From positions 155,220 through 219,219 of the forward strand of contig LUCM01001803.1 of assembly GCA_008360955.1 (NCBI GenBank): DNA of 64,000 nt. Direction: 5' to 3'. The notes beneath the pieces are model-generated. The model did not search any database and had not been told where the DNA came from. It worked only from the letters and a program-made list of their open reading frames with translations. Below, piece after piece: positions 22,885 through 36,053 of the stretch (its first letter is position 1; every line of letters begins with the position of its first letter). The stretch is from Fasciolopsis buskii (Eukaryota > Platyhelminthes > Trematoda > Plagiorchiida > Fasciolidae). The position numbers were made by a program, and so were the translations under genes.

Positions 22885-22975
22885 AACGAGGGTGACATTT
22901 AGACAGGAATGTCGCGGGTTTGGAACCATCCGGCGACGGTCACCTTCCTAGTTGCTGGCCTTCGTAATGACTGTG
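22885..22975 (+). repeat. SINE fragment related to the copy at 0.6 kb
   Basis: A B-box-like GGGTTTGGAACC (22916-22927) is followed by CCGGCGACGGTCACCTTCCT and GGCCTTC. This matches, with gaps, the sequence after the B box at 0.66-0.70 kb. No clear A box is seen, so the 5' part is decayed. Confidence 0.4.
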
Positions 22976-25055
22976 GTGCCCGCCTCAGAAACCGGACAAA
23001 TTTCTGCTTTATTGAAGAAGAAAGGAGAATTTCAGTTCACTGAAAATGTACCCGGGTTAATGAAATATCGTACTGGATTTTCAGGTCAGGTACAGAATGC
23101 CCTTAAACACGCACATATGAATAGACTATTGAAGTAAAACCGGTAGACAATGTGGAAATTGTTGGTCGCACTCACCGTGGGTGCAAATGTAACGGGCCAA
23201 AACACAGAGGTCTAACCATCCTTTCAAGTTATCTCTTGTATAACAAAAACGGCTGTTGGTCGCGAATACAACTCACGAAAGCACCAGTAGGACCGGTCAA
23301 AGTACCCGTTTAAATTCAAAGAATTAGGCAAATGCCTATCCATATTTTACCCCCTCCATCGTTCACATGCGAAACCGCGATCGGGTTTGTCGTTTAATTC
23401 ACCGAAAATTGTATAGAACCTAGTTTATTGCATTGAAATGACCTTATTTATTTGGTGCAAGGATTATGCTGTCTAGAGTTTCACGTTTTATGGGATATTA
23501 GTCCATCATCTGCTACTTAGTGCCGACATTAGGTGAGATAATGCTGTTAGACTACATTTGAAATCATCCCTTTCATCCTTTTATTGATAATTGTTCTGTG
23601 TACTTTCGGCATTGTTATGCAACACTCGCCGGTTCCCTGGCACCGCGACGAGAGAGCCATTTAACAAGAGCTCATTAAATGAAACCGACCGCAGTTGTTT
23701 TAGCCATGTCTTAGAAGGCATAATCTTGAACTAGCTTTGTGATGTATCAGCTGTATTCTTGTGAGCCTGTATTCACGAAGACTGGTACTTCTTTACTCAT
23801 CCTGCCCACTGAGATGTTGTGTAAGAGTCTGGCATGTAACAACCGTAGAATGAAAGAGCTTAGGGAAGTTGGGTATCATCAGGCTATGCAATGATGGGCC
23901 TTTTTCTGTATAATTGAACCGGAGATGAAAATGTTCAGATGTTGGGCCAACTGAAGCCAGCTTCATGTGGCATCATCAGTCGGCAAGATCAAGCTGATAC
24001 GGGACGAAGTTTGAGGGCAATTTTTCTCGGCATTTTGTTTTGTTTGCACAAACTCGTAATTCTGGCGGATGACGGTGTAGATCTACTTTCTCGCGACTCC
24101 ATAACTACAGAAAAATTCCGGCTTACACCACACAACAAAGTCACCTCAAGAAAGCTACTCTGAGAGTACAACTTGGTTTTTGTGTTTGCTACCAGGAGTC
24201 ATAGCGTTGAAGGACAATTGAGTGTGTGAGTACAGTGGCCCTGTTTCGTCGTTCAGTCAGAGACGATGGGAAGCATGGAGGCTGCGCTATGACGCACGCG
24301 AGTGGTAAAGGCGTGACCAGTGTTTACTTTTATTCGAGCTTTGGCTGATTGTAAACCAGAAAAAATAGTACCGCGTACTGTGCAAAAATACTTCATCAAA
24401 CATCAGAATGCGTCCTGCCATGGTGCCCCAAAACTTCGATTCGGTGAAACACCAAAGAAACGGTGAATTACGGTAGCTGGTTTGGCGGGACCTTATAGCA
24501 ATTCGGCGATGCACATTTTTTGGAGCAGATTTGATTTCTAATCGTTCTGTCGTCTGATGTTCATTGTACCCGACTGTTCACTTTGTGTAATCCTTTCCTA
24601 GGTCTTGGCCATCGCAACACAGACCGATGAGATGTGACAATTTTTTTCGGTCAGGTATAAACTAGGGCACCCATTCAGGTTTGGCGCCTTTCATCAACGA
24701 ATTAGTGAGCGAAACGTTTACTGCGTCACCACCCTTTGCCGTTTAATCGAGTTTTGCAGAAGCAAAATACAATTGCGTTACCATGGGATTGTTTGGTTGT
24801 TTGTTGTGAATCATGCTTTCTGACCCGAGGACTAATGCTTCCATTAGTACTTGCTGAATTTTCCCTTTATACTTGAGGGTTAAATTGAAACGTCTGTTAG
24901 GATATTTTCATGTTTTACTTTTTGAGCTCTTTAATGGGACATTTAGAAAGGCCATTCTTACAGTAGGAATTTGGCAATGTGTCTCAGCATTTAGTGAACT
25001 AATGAATCCATGGTTTGGATAATTGCATTATTTTTTCCCGGTGACGCATTTGCGC
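22976..25055. other. no feature recognised
   Basis: Small open frames (23.94-24.17 kb on both strands, 24.29-24.51 kb on the - strand) lack motifs and splice support. Confidence 0.5.
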
Positions 25056-25057
25056 AG

Positions 25058-25250
25058 AGGTTTGGCATTTCCGACTTCGTTCACTAAATCACCTCAAAGC
25101 ACGCAGTGGCTCGGACATTTTCGGAGTAGATTTGAGAGACTTGATTACAGTGAGTTGATTCTTGATGTTATATCCATGTCCAGTTCACACCTGAAGAAAA
25201 GAGAAGAACTTCGTAGTCGCGTGAAACACATTTCCCAATGGGTAAATTAA
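25058..25250 (+). CDS. candidate exon, unrecognised
   Basis: A T-rich run ending TTGCGCAG (to 25057) precedes an open segment reading GLAFPTSFTKSPQSTQWLGH and then FRSRFERLDYS. A consensus donor GTGAGT stands at 25150. The same frame stays open to a stop at 25248-25250 (HLKKREELRSRVKHISQWVN). The segment could therefore be an internal exon of 92 nt or a terminal exon of 193 nt. If internal, its end phase matches the candidate exon at 34.66 kb, though the intron would be 9.5 kb long. No family is recognised. Confidence 0.3.
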
Positions 25251-25254
25251 TCTA

Positions 25255-25950
25255 ACTTTCAATCACCATCGCGATATTCACTTCACCAACAAGGGCACAT
25301 TGACGATTTACGAAAGATTTACTTATCTAGCGGAAATACTCGCACTCACCTTGACACAGACCGACCAACGAGGCCGAGGATTTGTTCTGTACTTGTATTT
25401 GCATATGCGCTGATTTATATACTTGTAGATGTTTGCACTTTGGTGAAGACAGTTCGAATTTCTGAGATCATCAGAAAACGGGTGACCAAAGACAGTGGAA
25501 ATTGCTGTGAATGATTACAAACAGTTGAGTTTTTGTTACTGGTACCGCATCACTCTGGCAAATGTGTGATTTGTTTAAGACAACGTGTTCCATTGTAGGA
25601 TTTAGGCTAAAGTTAGTGAACAAATACTGCAACATTTCATAACACATTTCCACCAAAAGCCGACACTCACGGAACCTATCGTTCGGATAAATAAACATTT
25701 TTCAGTCGGCCGAGATAAGCCGATCCGCGTGGGGCATGGACATCTGTCAGAGGAAATCGTGCACTTCGTTTGGTGAGGAAGATTGCCGAAAAACAAACAT
25801 TCTATCTGATTTATTCATTGAGTCGAATCAGGTCATTGATCTGGTAAAACAATTTGCCTCCCAGTATACACTTAAATCCTCTTGAGTCCCTATGCCAGGC
25901 AGATTTCTCTTAACGTATCGGAGACAATTTTGAGCGCGCAGCATATTTAC
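25255..25950. other. no feature recognised
   Basis: Short - strand open frames (25.47-25.80 kb) have no motif. Confidence 0.5.
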
Positions 25951-25954
25951 GGAG

Positions 25955-26011
25955 TTCGTTGTGCGTATGCTTGTGTGTTTGTGTGTTTGTATGTGTGTGT
26001 GTGTCCGTGCG
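25955..26011. repeat. GT microsatellite, imperfect
   Basis: Runs of TG and TTTG give about 55 bases of alternating purine and pyrimidine on both strands, a possible Z-DNA-forming tract. Confidence 0.85.
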
Positions 26012-28390
26012 GTCTAACTGTAAGAGGGATATTGGTAATAATGGTAGATTTACGAGGCACCGGCTTCCGAAGCCGCTGTCACATGCACCATCGATAACAC
26101 GGAAGAACAAAAACACATTTGGATGGTGGGCAGATCGAAGCTTTTTCACTCTGAGTTTATTGACTCCTACAACAAACTGTATCAGAATGTCTAATTAGAC
26201 AATCTTATTTCTAGGATTGTGGATTTGTGCACGGCTCCATTTAAAATTATCTCATATGATATATGTTATTCTCAAATAAAATAGATAGCAAAATATTTTA
26301 TATTCGTCTAATAATATGTCCTTTATTTACGGAACAGTATGAATCTACAATGGCCTAGAAGCATCTTTGTGAAATGCTACTACTGAGTCAGATGGCAGCA
26401 GGTAATTTAGGCGCCCGAAACGTGCGATCAGTTGCTTGAAGTGTGCGCGCTGATCTGAATGATCCTCAAGTCTGAACAAGGATATTTTGAGAATGGAATG
26501 GCAGACATCCGAAATATCACAGTAACGGACACTGTGAAGGTATGGTGGGCCTAAAAAAGCATGGCTGATATATACTCTGTCACCAGGGTAAAAAAGCACC
26601 ACTTTGAAGTCTGAATCCCTACCGGGGATTAGGTGAAAAGAAATGATTGAACGAGAGTTTTTGGAACCTAAAGAATTAATAATATTTTGGCATGAATCGT
26701 GGCAGATGAAAACTGATTATCCGTGGAAAATGCTGAATTGACCCCGAGTGTTACATAATGACTCACTAAAACAGTAGCCAAAGAGAATCTGTTTGTAAAA
26801 TAAAAGCAAGCTTTTGTTCGGAGGAATCACGAAGGTGACACAATCAACATCACAGCGTTTCAAATGGACAGTCGTGGGTTCGAACTTTTCTACTGTCAGT
26901 CAACTTGTTTACTTTTTAGTCATTGGTTGACAGCCATTCTTCTCTTGTGCACAATTTACCTTGTAGTTCTGCCAAATAAAGAAAGCTACCGTTGGAGAAT
27001 TTCGTAAACGCCGTGTGATTTTATCATTGTTTTCAGCCATTTAAACTGAAACGAAATCCGGTAGGACGAAAGCTAGAGGTTGTCAAGAGGAGGAATTAGT
27101 GTTCCAACTGTTCCGCTACACTTCCGATCATCGAATCAAATTGCGTAAACTCTACCGGAATCTTTTGCTGCATCACTCATATTTTTCTGATATCGCTTTA
27201 TCTGACTGCCACGTGTCTTGATCTTTCCGGAATCCATTTTCAATGCAAAAAGAATCGTGATTTTGGATGAGAGCAAAAAATGCCTGGGATCATCTCTTGA
27301 AAACCAGCGAATTTCCACACTGACGAGAAATTTAGATACTCGGTATTTGGCAATTTGTATGTGATATCGTTTGGTGTTGCTAGGTGGCGACACAATGGAA
27401 AATCGACCCTGCTAGCTGGCCTTGAACAGGCAAGCTTCTCCTTACTAATCCGATGCTTTCCCACAGATTGATCACGGAAATGGAAGGTCATTGATTCGAT
27501 TCCAATTAATAGTGTCAGATGCCGGATGAGAAGTCCGTGAATAGATTTTTTTATCTTGTAGTATCAAAACAAAGAATATTATCTGCCGAATAAGAAGCAT
27601 AGCGTCGCTGTGAAGAACATTCGGAAATTTATGAGACAACTTGATATTTTTATATTTAGTCATAGGTGCGCCTTGTTTCCTATAGGGGAGATGCAGTGTT
27701 ACACCAAGCAATGTCTACCGGTAGTCGTTAGTAAAATGACGGAACTAGTCCCTAAATGCGATACAATCATTTCGTAGAATTTCAATTTATCCAGTCACTA
27801 ATGGACAGCAGTACGTTAATTCTGAGTCATCTGATTAGAATTTCCGGTTATGTTGACAATCGTAAAACTGCAGACCGGGAATATTATACTACCTTGCTGG
27901 TATTGTTGATGCTGAAAAATCTACTTCATTTTTATTTGTTACGCTCCGATTGTTTTTTTCCAGTTGACAGCGGGCAAACACGGAGAATTATTTACCTAAC
28001 TGACTGTACACATTGATCATTGATCTTCCGTTTATTGACTTCCATATTAGTCAAACATGACAAGATTATATTCCTTTAATCTTGGCAATCTGCCTAGCCC
28101 ATGTGTGGGCTATAGCTTGTTCATCTAGTTGATCATAATTACGACTACTGTCGGGTTGCAGCACGGCCATTTCATCGTTGAGGAAAATTTTACGCAAAAC
28201 GTCCGGCGGAATCAGCAAAAAATACGGCTGACCAAACGAGCGTAGTAAATATGAGTACTATTTCAAAGATACTGTGTCCTTGTTTTCAGAAATAATTATA
28301 ACTTTTACTTAGCAGTCCCATCAATGAAACTTCAAACATTGGCGTTGGAATATCTTAGCTAAGGGTGGAAATTCTTCTACTGATTTATTG
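26012..28390. other. mostly featureless; possible SINE remnant
   Basis: A B-box-like GGGTTCGAAC occurs at 26876-26885, but no good A box precedes it. Other open frames are of chance length. No gene is recognised. Confidence 0.45.
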
Positions 28391-28398
28391 CCCTTAAA

Positions 28399-28474
28399 AT
28401 GGAAGATATCGGCAAATATTGCTCAACTTTCTATCCTTCCCAACTACCCGGACTGATCACTGACCACATTGCCC
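28399..28474 (+). CDS. candidate first coding exon (ATG to donor)
   Basis: ATG in a favourable context (AAAATGG) opens a frame reading MEDIGKYCSTFYPSQLPGLI and then TDHIA. A GTATGT donor follows at 28475. The unspliced frame stays open for 88 codons. There is no signal peptide and no family match. Weak evidence. Confidence 0.18.
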
Positions 28475-29654
28475 GTATGTGGTTGACAAGTTCTCGGCAA
28501 AGACGCCAGTCACACATGCGGGCAGCAAAACAAGACCGATCACATTGGAACAATTTAGATAATTCGGCATCAAATATTCTACCTCGGAAATTTCATCACT
28601 CTAGACGACCGAGGAAAAGAATTGTCTTGTTTGGCCAAATAATTTACCGTGAGAGAAGCTCATGAATCTTTGGTTGGAGAAAAAAATGGTTTTTGTGACC
28701 GCGAGTTACAACAAATCAGGTGCGGTACTGCCATCGAGCGGCTAATGAAATTTACCCACGCTTTGTAATACCGTTCTCACTTTTGCGCTATCTGTAGCTT
28801 GCTCCACTGAAAGTAGTTTGGTGGAAATTTCCCAATATTTCTTGAGTGGTTGCTTTGTAAATTCGAATGGCACATGTTTTCCCCAAAGTCCACATAATTT
28901 CATTGACGGGAACACTGGTCCGATAACCTCTGGTCAGGATGAATACAACTCACGAGACTGGAAAGATCATGCCATGTGATTGCGCGAACGGTTTTCTAGG
29001 TCAAAAATGAAGCGTGAGACCTGGTCTAAAAACTAGATTCCAATGTAGCTCTTGTAGTCCATAGAAGAACTGAATGTGCACCTGCCATCCGGTCAATCTA
29101 GTCTGATTGAGCCAAAATGCAATACGAAATCTTCTGATTTCTAACTACAGTAGAGGCAGTTGGTCAGCGAATAAGACGTGAAAGTATCCTGGAAAAAGTA
29201 AAGTTGATTAAAATGAGTGATTTCGCCAAATTATCGTCACCGAATTGAACGGGCTCGGCTATTGTTGAACCTCCGCCGCCATATGCCTAAATTATTCCAA
29301 AATATGCTGTGTGGCATGTTTCACCTTAATACTACACTATGTCATGTGTCTAGAAATGTGGGAGAAACTGACAAGCTAGTATGACAAGCGTGTAATTCAA
29401 ACAGAAGTGAACTGTGAACAGCAGAATCTCTTCCTAATCATTTTTTGTATTTCAGCCTGGGTAATCTTGAGAAACATCCAAGCACGTCGTGTATTGCTAA
29501 CCCAATAGTTGAACTAGTTCATAGTTGGTATTGATTAGAATTTCATCACCAATTCTATGTGCTTGTGGCACTTCTTTCACAAAATTTATTCATGCAAAAA
29601 TATTGATTAGTGCATGAAAACCGCTGACTGCCATTTGTCCGTTTTATTCATAAT

Positions 29655-29710
29655 GCATGGCTCCGGTATCATGAACTGTGGACGTGAAGATCGCGAGTTC
29701 GACTCCGCCA
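29655..29710 (+). repeat. tRNA-like A/B-box pair
   Basis: TGGCTCCGGTA (29658-29668) resembles an A box and GAGTTCGACTCC (29695-29706) is a near-perfect B box, about 37 bases apart. The stems do not pair well. Probably a SINE head or tRNA relic. Confidence 0.35.
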
Positions 29711-32494
29711 TTCGGATACCTTTCAATAAACACGGGCTCTTCTATGAAATACAAGATTTTACTGTGCAGTGAATAAAAAGAAATTGAACGTATACACGTA
29801 TAGAGAATGTGAGGGAACCAGAGGGCAATAGAATGCATTCCCCAACGGGCAAATCTAGTGCCATCGGCAACCGCATCGGGGGAGAGGAAAACATTGCCAA
29901 TGAAAGACAAATAAAAACCAAGTCTTTGTAAATCTCTGCATACCTGTGATCTGACGTTAGGTGATTCATATTGATCCTCGATATCATCATTTCTCCCAAA
30001 ATCGTGGTTTATCGGTGGGCTAAGTAATAATCGGATGCTCAAACGAAAATAAGAATTTGTTTAAACGGTATCACCCAGAGCAAACAGCTTAGTCTTTGGA
30101 GCAAAGAAGAAAGACAATAAGTTCATAAGCCCTACTGCACCGAGTACTAATCCAAATGATTTTTTGTTCATTTCGGTCGACAGTCCAGTTCATTCAAAGA
30201 CCTCGAATAAGCAAGCAAACAAACTCGTTCTTTCGAACTCTTCGGTTGGGGCAGAACGAATAATATGGATACACGGGGAAACGATATCTGTCACGTGATA
30301 ATACCGCCGTTGAAGTAATCTTGGTAATACATCCAGAACAGGATTGCCCGTCCGCCGGTGCGATCAAAGCTAGCTACCAACGGCTTATTCAATGAGCCTA
30401 AATTCGTCCCATACAGAACTAGCTCCGGACTAAGTGACATTCCACGTCCAACCTCGAGGTGACCCGGGTACTACGCAGTCTTGTCTTCCTGACTGGGAGT
30501 GTGTTGAAACTGAAATAGTGAAAGTATCCGTACATGATTTCCTAGACCGCTATGATTGCCCCCCCCCTGGGAACTGTTTCCCTAGATAAGGAGAATTTTT
30601 CCTGTACACCAGTCGTTTATGCGGTGGCCACATTACTGGCTCAGAATTGGTTGATTTGCAGTTTTTCTTCTCATTGCGTTTTCCTGCCGTAAAACCTTTC
30701 ATTTATCTCATTTCTGTGGTAAGCTGATTGGTGGAGTTTAGAAATCCTGCTTTTTCAAACCGTGAAAGTTGTTTGAATTCGTTTGGTCAGGTTTGCTCTT
30801 GTTCCGTCTGCTAGCTCAAAGCACCCATCACTTCCAAGTGAAATTGATCAACGGAAGGTGAGATGACAGTCAGAAAGTAGCGCGTGGGAAATGATATAGA
30901 CTTGAGGGTAGAGTACCAAATCAAGTGAGATACTGGTTGCCGTGCACGGCAAAATTCGTTAAGATTTCCAATTAAGAATTGTCAGAACCGAGTGAAGCCC
31001 AGCACGAAAGCTTGACTGTCCTAACCTAGGCAACATTTCCAGCTAGGTTTTCTTGTCTTGACGCCTGTTTGGTGTCCCAATACCTGACATATGACTTCGG
31101 AGCTATTGATGAGCATATCGCATGGCAAGCAAGTTGCAGTTCGAAGAACTGAACGATCGAACACCGACAGTGTCTGTATTTCTCCTGTCCCTGACGATCT
31201 TATTCCTGAGTCACTTTGAATAACCGAAGTGAATGATCTAACACATTATTGGAATTTGATGTATAATCGGATAAAGTGGGGTAGTTGTGTTTCAGACTTG
31301 TCTTTCTGTTTATGAAACTGCATTTTATCAAGGTTTACCAACTCTCGGTATGGTGTTACCGACCCAAAACTGAGACTCTTCACAAACCTGGTCTTTCTGG
31401 GACAAAATTTGAATTCGAGCAGACCCATCCTTCCAACACTAGTTACATTTTGAAGATGCAAGTAGAAGTTAAGGGCAATTATCTAAATAGCATTCCCAAC
31501 GTAAGAGAAAAACCAAGTCCTCTGAAGTTTATAATGACTGCATCTTGACTGCATCATGTAATGTCCTCATTTCATATTCATTACCATCATTGTGATGAGT
31601 GATAAAGCTTCTGCAGTTACACTGATGGTTCAAAAACCAGCACCGGACGACAAATCATTTAAAACAGAGTCTTATTGCAGTACTTACAAATGACGTGCGT
31701 TGGGAGTACTGAGGAATGCAGATGTACTTTACAAGAATCACGCTTAGTCCTGAATTACCGTGAGCATCGATTTCTTGGTTTGTTTTATTAAACGGCCGAA
31801 TTGGTTCAGTTTATTCCAGTTTTACTGGTTGATTTTGCATATGCAGTCCTCTCAGACTAATTGGGTATATGAAATAAACGTTTTTTGTGCTAATCTAATT
31901 AGTGCCGACATCGAACGGAGTGAATTCCGGACGTAGTCTCAGTCCCCCCTCCCACAAATGCACGCACATACTATGGACAGAAAAGTTTCAAATGAGTTGT
32001 GACATGTAACACTATGGATCTGTGACATGAATAGGGTGTACACTAGGCTGTTTCATAGAAGTTCAGTCAAGAGAGTCCACTTAGAATAAAATCAAGTAGA
32101 AAATTAGTAGTGATATTAGTAATGTTATCGACAATAGCAAAAGTACAAAACTGTTGAGTGGTAATAACCGAAAAGAACAAATACCAAGCTTTTATTAGGG
32201 CTTCAACCCCGCAGAATTTGTCTGTTGTTTGCAGAATCATAAGAGCTTTCTGATCGATGAGTTCGCGTTCAATTCGTTTTGAGTAGGCTAGAGTTGAAAC
32301 TGATTGCAGCTGTAGACAAAGGTTACATAATTTGAAGGAAACATCTCGTTAGGAATTAGCAAGAAATCCTTTACTTACAATTTACCAACTAAAAACAGTT
32401 TTTGCAACAGAACTGAGAAACAACCTATGTTGGAAGCGAGCCCGCAATTACCCATCATACTGATATCAAAAATGCTGTCACAAAAACCTACCAG

Positions 32495-32516
32495 TTGTGT
32501 GTGTGTGTGTGTGTAT
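32495..32516. repeat. GT microsatellite
   Basis: About ten uninterrupted GT units. Confidence 0.9.
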
Positions 32517-33009
32517 GTTCTATCTTGAGGAAATTGGCCTGTCTGCTACTGAAGTTGTATATAAAGCAACTGGCTGACAGCCAGAGGGTTTAAACGAAGC
32601 GAGCTTTAAACTTCAGTTTTGTGTTGGACTTCAGCATTTCTCGATATATTTTCAAACCAATCGAATCCAGTGCGGCATGGTAAGAATAAAATGGATAAAC
32701 TATTTGGTTTGCATACCTTAAATCCGAAAATGACCAAGTCTCCAGTCATTCTTCTTTCCTTCCTGCCAAAACAGAAGAGAGCGAAAAAAAACTCGAAGAT
32801 AACAAAATTAACAACCAAACTAGGGACGGATTAGTCGCAGTCGGACAGGTTTCAGACGAAATAGGAACTTCTCTAACTTTTCGACCGTCTTGTTGCGACT
32901 AATAAGAAAGAAAATTCAATCTACTCAAAACCTAGTGTTTTTACCAGTTTTCTTTGTCTCAAAACTCTGCTCTTAAGATTTTCATGAGGCTGCGAATTTG
33001 CCGATTATC

Positions 33010-33075
33010 CCAGGGACTCGAACTCCGGAATAGCTACTGAAACTAAAGTGTTTTGCTGCCCGACTAGCCGGTCTG
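33010..33075 (-). repeat. tRNA-like A/B-box pair
   Basis: On the - strand, CGGCTAGTCGGGCAGC (33070-33055) resembles an A box. It is followed about 30 bases later by GAGTTCGAGTCCC (33025-33013), a near-perfect B box. This orientation and spacing fit a tRNA-derived SINE head. Stem pairing is poor. Confidence 0.4.
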
Positions 33076-33294
33076 CCTTTTCTCGCCTAGTTAACAGCAA
33101 CACAGCACTCTACCAGCCAGTGCTCGTTAATCATTAACTATCTTACGTTCACTGAACATTTCCCTCAATGAGGCAGTGTCCTGTACCAGGTTTCTTCTGT
33201 GAGACGCCTGAGCCCGGCTGTATAGTTAGTGACTTCATACCGTGATTAAATCTACTACAGAGACCCATCGCCTAAATAAGTACCAAACTTCTCA

Positions 33295-33570
33295 CTTGAA
33301 TCTCAGCTGAATCGTTAGGAACGTGAATGGATGATAAGTCCATTTAAGAATCACTTGGTGAATCGTCGGAGGATTTTCGTCGGTCAGGCAAGGCTAACCT
33401 TCAGATTCAAATGAGATTCCATTGAGAAACTAAGAAAGGAGTGCAATAGTATAGGGATGGTTGGACAAAAGAATATCGGGTACGCATAACTGAAGAGAGC
33501 CAATAACTGTGAAACCGGTCATGTGCCTCCGGGAAATTTTCTTCATCCATCCGTACGAAAACATACTACT
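33295..33570 (+). repeat. hairpin repeat family, longest copy
   Basis: The left module (33295-33405) matches 49343-49461 closely, including GTCGGAGGATTTTCGTCGG and GGCTAACCTTCAG. The right module (about 33445-33570) matches 63670-63800, including the shared words GGTACGCATA and AAACCGGTC. The right end also matches the 3' part of the 49.4 kb copy. This is the only copy that has both modules complete. The left module carries an imperfect AATGGAT/GTCCATT stem. No coding frame is shared, so it is probably a non-autonomous element. Confidence 0.7.
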
Positions 33571-33579
33571 GGGAAGAAA

Positions 33580-34535
33580 AGTACCAAATTTGTTCCCAGC
33601 AAGGGATATCTATTTGTTCCTATGGAAAAATTGAGCACTTTTCGGGATAACAACATAAGGAGAGATAAAGTATTCGATTCCTCTTTGCAGTTTGTCATTT
33701 CTGACGGACATCGTCCGTGATATTTGTCTTCGTCAACTTAACAACTGACTACTAGTGTTTATGCAAGTTGGTATTTGGCATAACGGGAGTCCATCACAGA
33801 TGTGAAACCGACTCCCAAAGAAACAGTGACATTTGCCGTCGACTGGTTTTGCCAAAGCTGACCGAGAGACACTGTCCAGCCTAGGATCACGGTAATCCGA
33901 AAATGGAATTACTAAGTTGCATAAAATGAGCCGAAAGCTGAACACCATCTTCAGGCCTATTTCCACACACAGGAACATAGGTGTCCGTAATTGAATGACA
34001 AATTACCATTACCAACCTGTGATCAACTAATAACCAATCGATTTGGCCCACTTACGCAGTCACACTATCTGACTAGAAACGTGTGTCCGTCGGCTTCATT
34101 AGTGTCCATCCGATTAATGTATCTTTTGTTGGTGCATTCGTGACTCACCCGCCGGACCCGAATGTTTTCCTTCCGCGGATCAGCCTCCTCTTGGATTCAA
34201 ACCAAACGTAGACACACGATTGTCAAGCTGGTCGCGCAGTAACATTGATTGATGCATTTTGTAAATAAAGGTCGACGGGGTAGCTGTCAAAACCGGGGAC
34301 ATTCTTCACTGGCTGAATCTTGTGTGTGTATGTGTGTGTGTGAGAGAGAGAATTCGTGTTGTCTGTTTGCCGCGTTTCATGCTCTGGTCTTGTGGCTGGC
34401 TGTGCGAGTGGGTCTTCTCGCGCAAGTGCGTGCGTGCGGACTGTGTGGCAAAGCGCGCAAGTCAGGCACGAATGACCTGATTACGCTAAACACAAACGCA
34501 CGCTTCCTCGTGGAATCTGAAGTGTGATAGCCGCC
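33580..34535. other. no gene; GT/GA microsatellite
   Basis: A TG run followed by a GA run lies at 34320-34350. Open frames on both sides of it have no motif. Confidence 0.5.
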
Positions 34536-34539
34536 ATAT

Positions 34540-34605
34540 GGATTATGGCAGAGTGGTAGGGCGATCATGAGTTGGCTTTTGACTGGTAGGTGGTTGAAAG
34601 ACGTT
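34540..34605 (+). repeat. tRNA-like A/B-box pair
   Basis: TGGCAGAGTGGTAGGGCG (34546-34563) is a very good A box with the D-loop GGTAG sequence. A weak B box GGTGGTTGAAAG follows at 34589. The 3' half is decayed. SINE head or tRNA pseudogene. Confidence 0.4.
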
Positions 34606-34654
34606 GTTTTGGCCACATAGTTGGTTTAAGCGAGCTCTATTCACCGTCTTTTAG

Positions 34655-34830
34655 TGTCATTTATAGAGCTCATGACTCATGAACCAATATCGCAAAAACC
34701 GAGGCCTCAAGTAACCGAACTGTTGGCCTGGTTGATTGTGGAAGAGCAACAACGTCATTTTGAGAACACCATTCAGCTGAAATATATTTCTGAGGGTATA
34801 TGCTACGAGCAGTTTAATGTGACTGATATG
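34655..34830 (+). CDS. candidate exon, unrecognised
   Basis: A pyrimidine-rich acceptor (TCACCGTCTTTTAG, to 34654) opens a frame reading FIELMTHEPISQKPRPQVTE, then LLAWLIVEEQQRHFENTIQL, then KYISEGICYEQFNVTDM. Possible donors are GTATAT at 34796 and GTTTAC at 34831. The frame stays open to 34920. The content suggests a soluble helical protein. No family is recognised. The phase at the left end fits the candidate at 25.06 kb. Confidence 0.33.
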
Positions 34831-35879
34831 GTTTACACCTTTGAGAGGTTTATTAAAGTCCTACTCGTCTGGCCTAAAATATGTACTGACTTTGTGGTTA
34901 GTGACCGAGATTTCTCCTAAGTCACCCTCCGGCTTGTGATTTTTGACAAGCCCTGCCTCCAGTCCCCATCATCCGATGACCATTTTCGCGTTTCACTCTA
35001 AGAACTGAATTATCTTGTTCGGTGAACTATAGGGTACCATTTCCATCCGGTAGACTACTAGAATTCAAAGAACTCTAGTGCCCGAAAATTGTAGCTTTGG
35101 GGACAGTGGGGGGACTTTCTAAAAATGTGCGTACGTGTATGCGTGTGTATGTATCTATGTATGCACGAATGTAAGCATATACATGCACATTCAGGCTATT
35201 CTGTTTAACCCTCTAATGTTTCAATGGACACCGCGAAATGAGCCATTCCATTGGTAAGGATATCCCTCCGTATATCCCGTGTTAGGTCGCTGATTTCAAC
35301 CGGTTTATCGATGCTCATTACTATTCGTTACGCAATCATGGACCGGACATACCTGAAACACGTCCTGTCTCTTGCATTCACTAAGGCGCTGTAACTTTCA
35401 TGGGTATGTATACCGTTTGGTCTGCAAGCAGTAAAAGCATAAACATTCCGATGACACTGTCCGCGCGGTTGCCAATTGAGAATCCGATGTGTTTCTGACT
35501 ATACGATGATCATAAATGGGTTGACTGTCAACAGAAATCGTGTAAAGTGCACATAACTCCAAAGAAATCCCACTCCCATTGAACAGCTTAATTCATGTAG
35601 GCATGACAACAAGTGATTAGGCGTATCTACTTTACTCTTTTCGTGTGAATTGGACACATTACCCTCAACTTCACATACGGTTTATTTGAGCAGATCAATA
35701 CTTTCTAATTCCCAGAACATTTGTCTTATGCGATGACCGCGCGTTGACGTTGAGGCCTCAGGTGCCGCGTAGATGCAACCACGGATGCTCACTTCCAAAC
35801 TCGTTCACTAGTGGAATAAAAATATATAGACGAGCAATAACTTGAGCGAAGCCATAAATCAAAAATATTGAAACTAAAA

Positions 35880-36053
35880 TGAAAACCAACTGACAATCGC
35901 TTTAAATAATGAGAATGAGAATGAATTATCTAAATATTGCGCGTTGACGGAAGAAGTTTCAGGAGATGGATTTAGCAGCGCGAGTATGAAGCAGCTTGCA
36001 AATCTTCTCCGGACAGCGGATGAAAACGGGAAACACTCGGACAGTGAAGGCAG
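35880..36053 (+). CDS. candidate acidic exon, unrecognised
   Basis: An open segment reads NNENENELSKYCALTEEVSG, then DGFSSASMKQLANLLRTADE, then NGKHSDSEG. It ends at CAG before GTTAAT (36054) or at GACA before GTGAAG (36044). The Asp/Glu/Ser-rich and helical pattern looks like real protein. The left boundary is unclear: a stop lies at about 35877 and no good pyrimidine-rich acceptor is visible. No family is recognised. Confidence 0.33.

Larger units (their letters stand above)
28480..32999. other. long stretch without a recognised gene
   Basis: The longest frame is 132 codons on the - strand (29644-30042), without motif or splice context. A run of nine C lies at about 30559, and a GT microsatellite at about 32496-32515. 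I see no transposon coding sequence. Confidence 0.5.

Noticed and set aside
25440..25500. CTGATGA and GAAA words on the - strand, suggestive of a hammerhead core
   Set aside because: Only five bases separate the two words, too few for a paired stem II, and the flanks do not form stems I and III.
29644..30042. 132-codon - strand frame as a host gene
   Set aside because: No motif, no clear start context and no splice signals; the length is possible by chance in 64 kb read in six frames.
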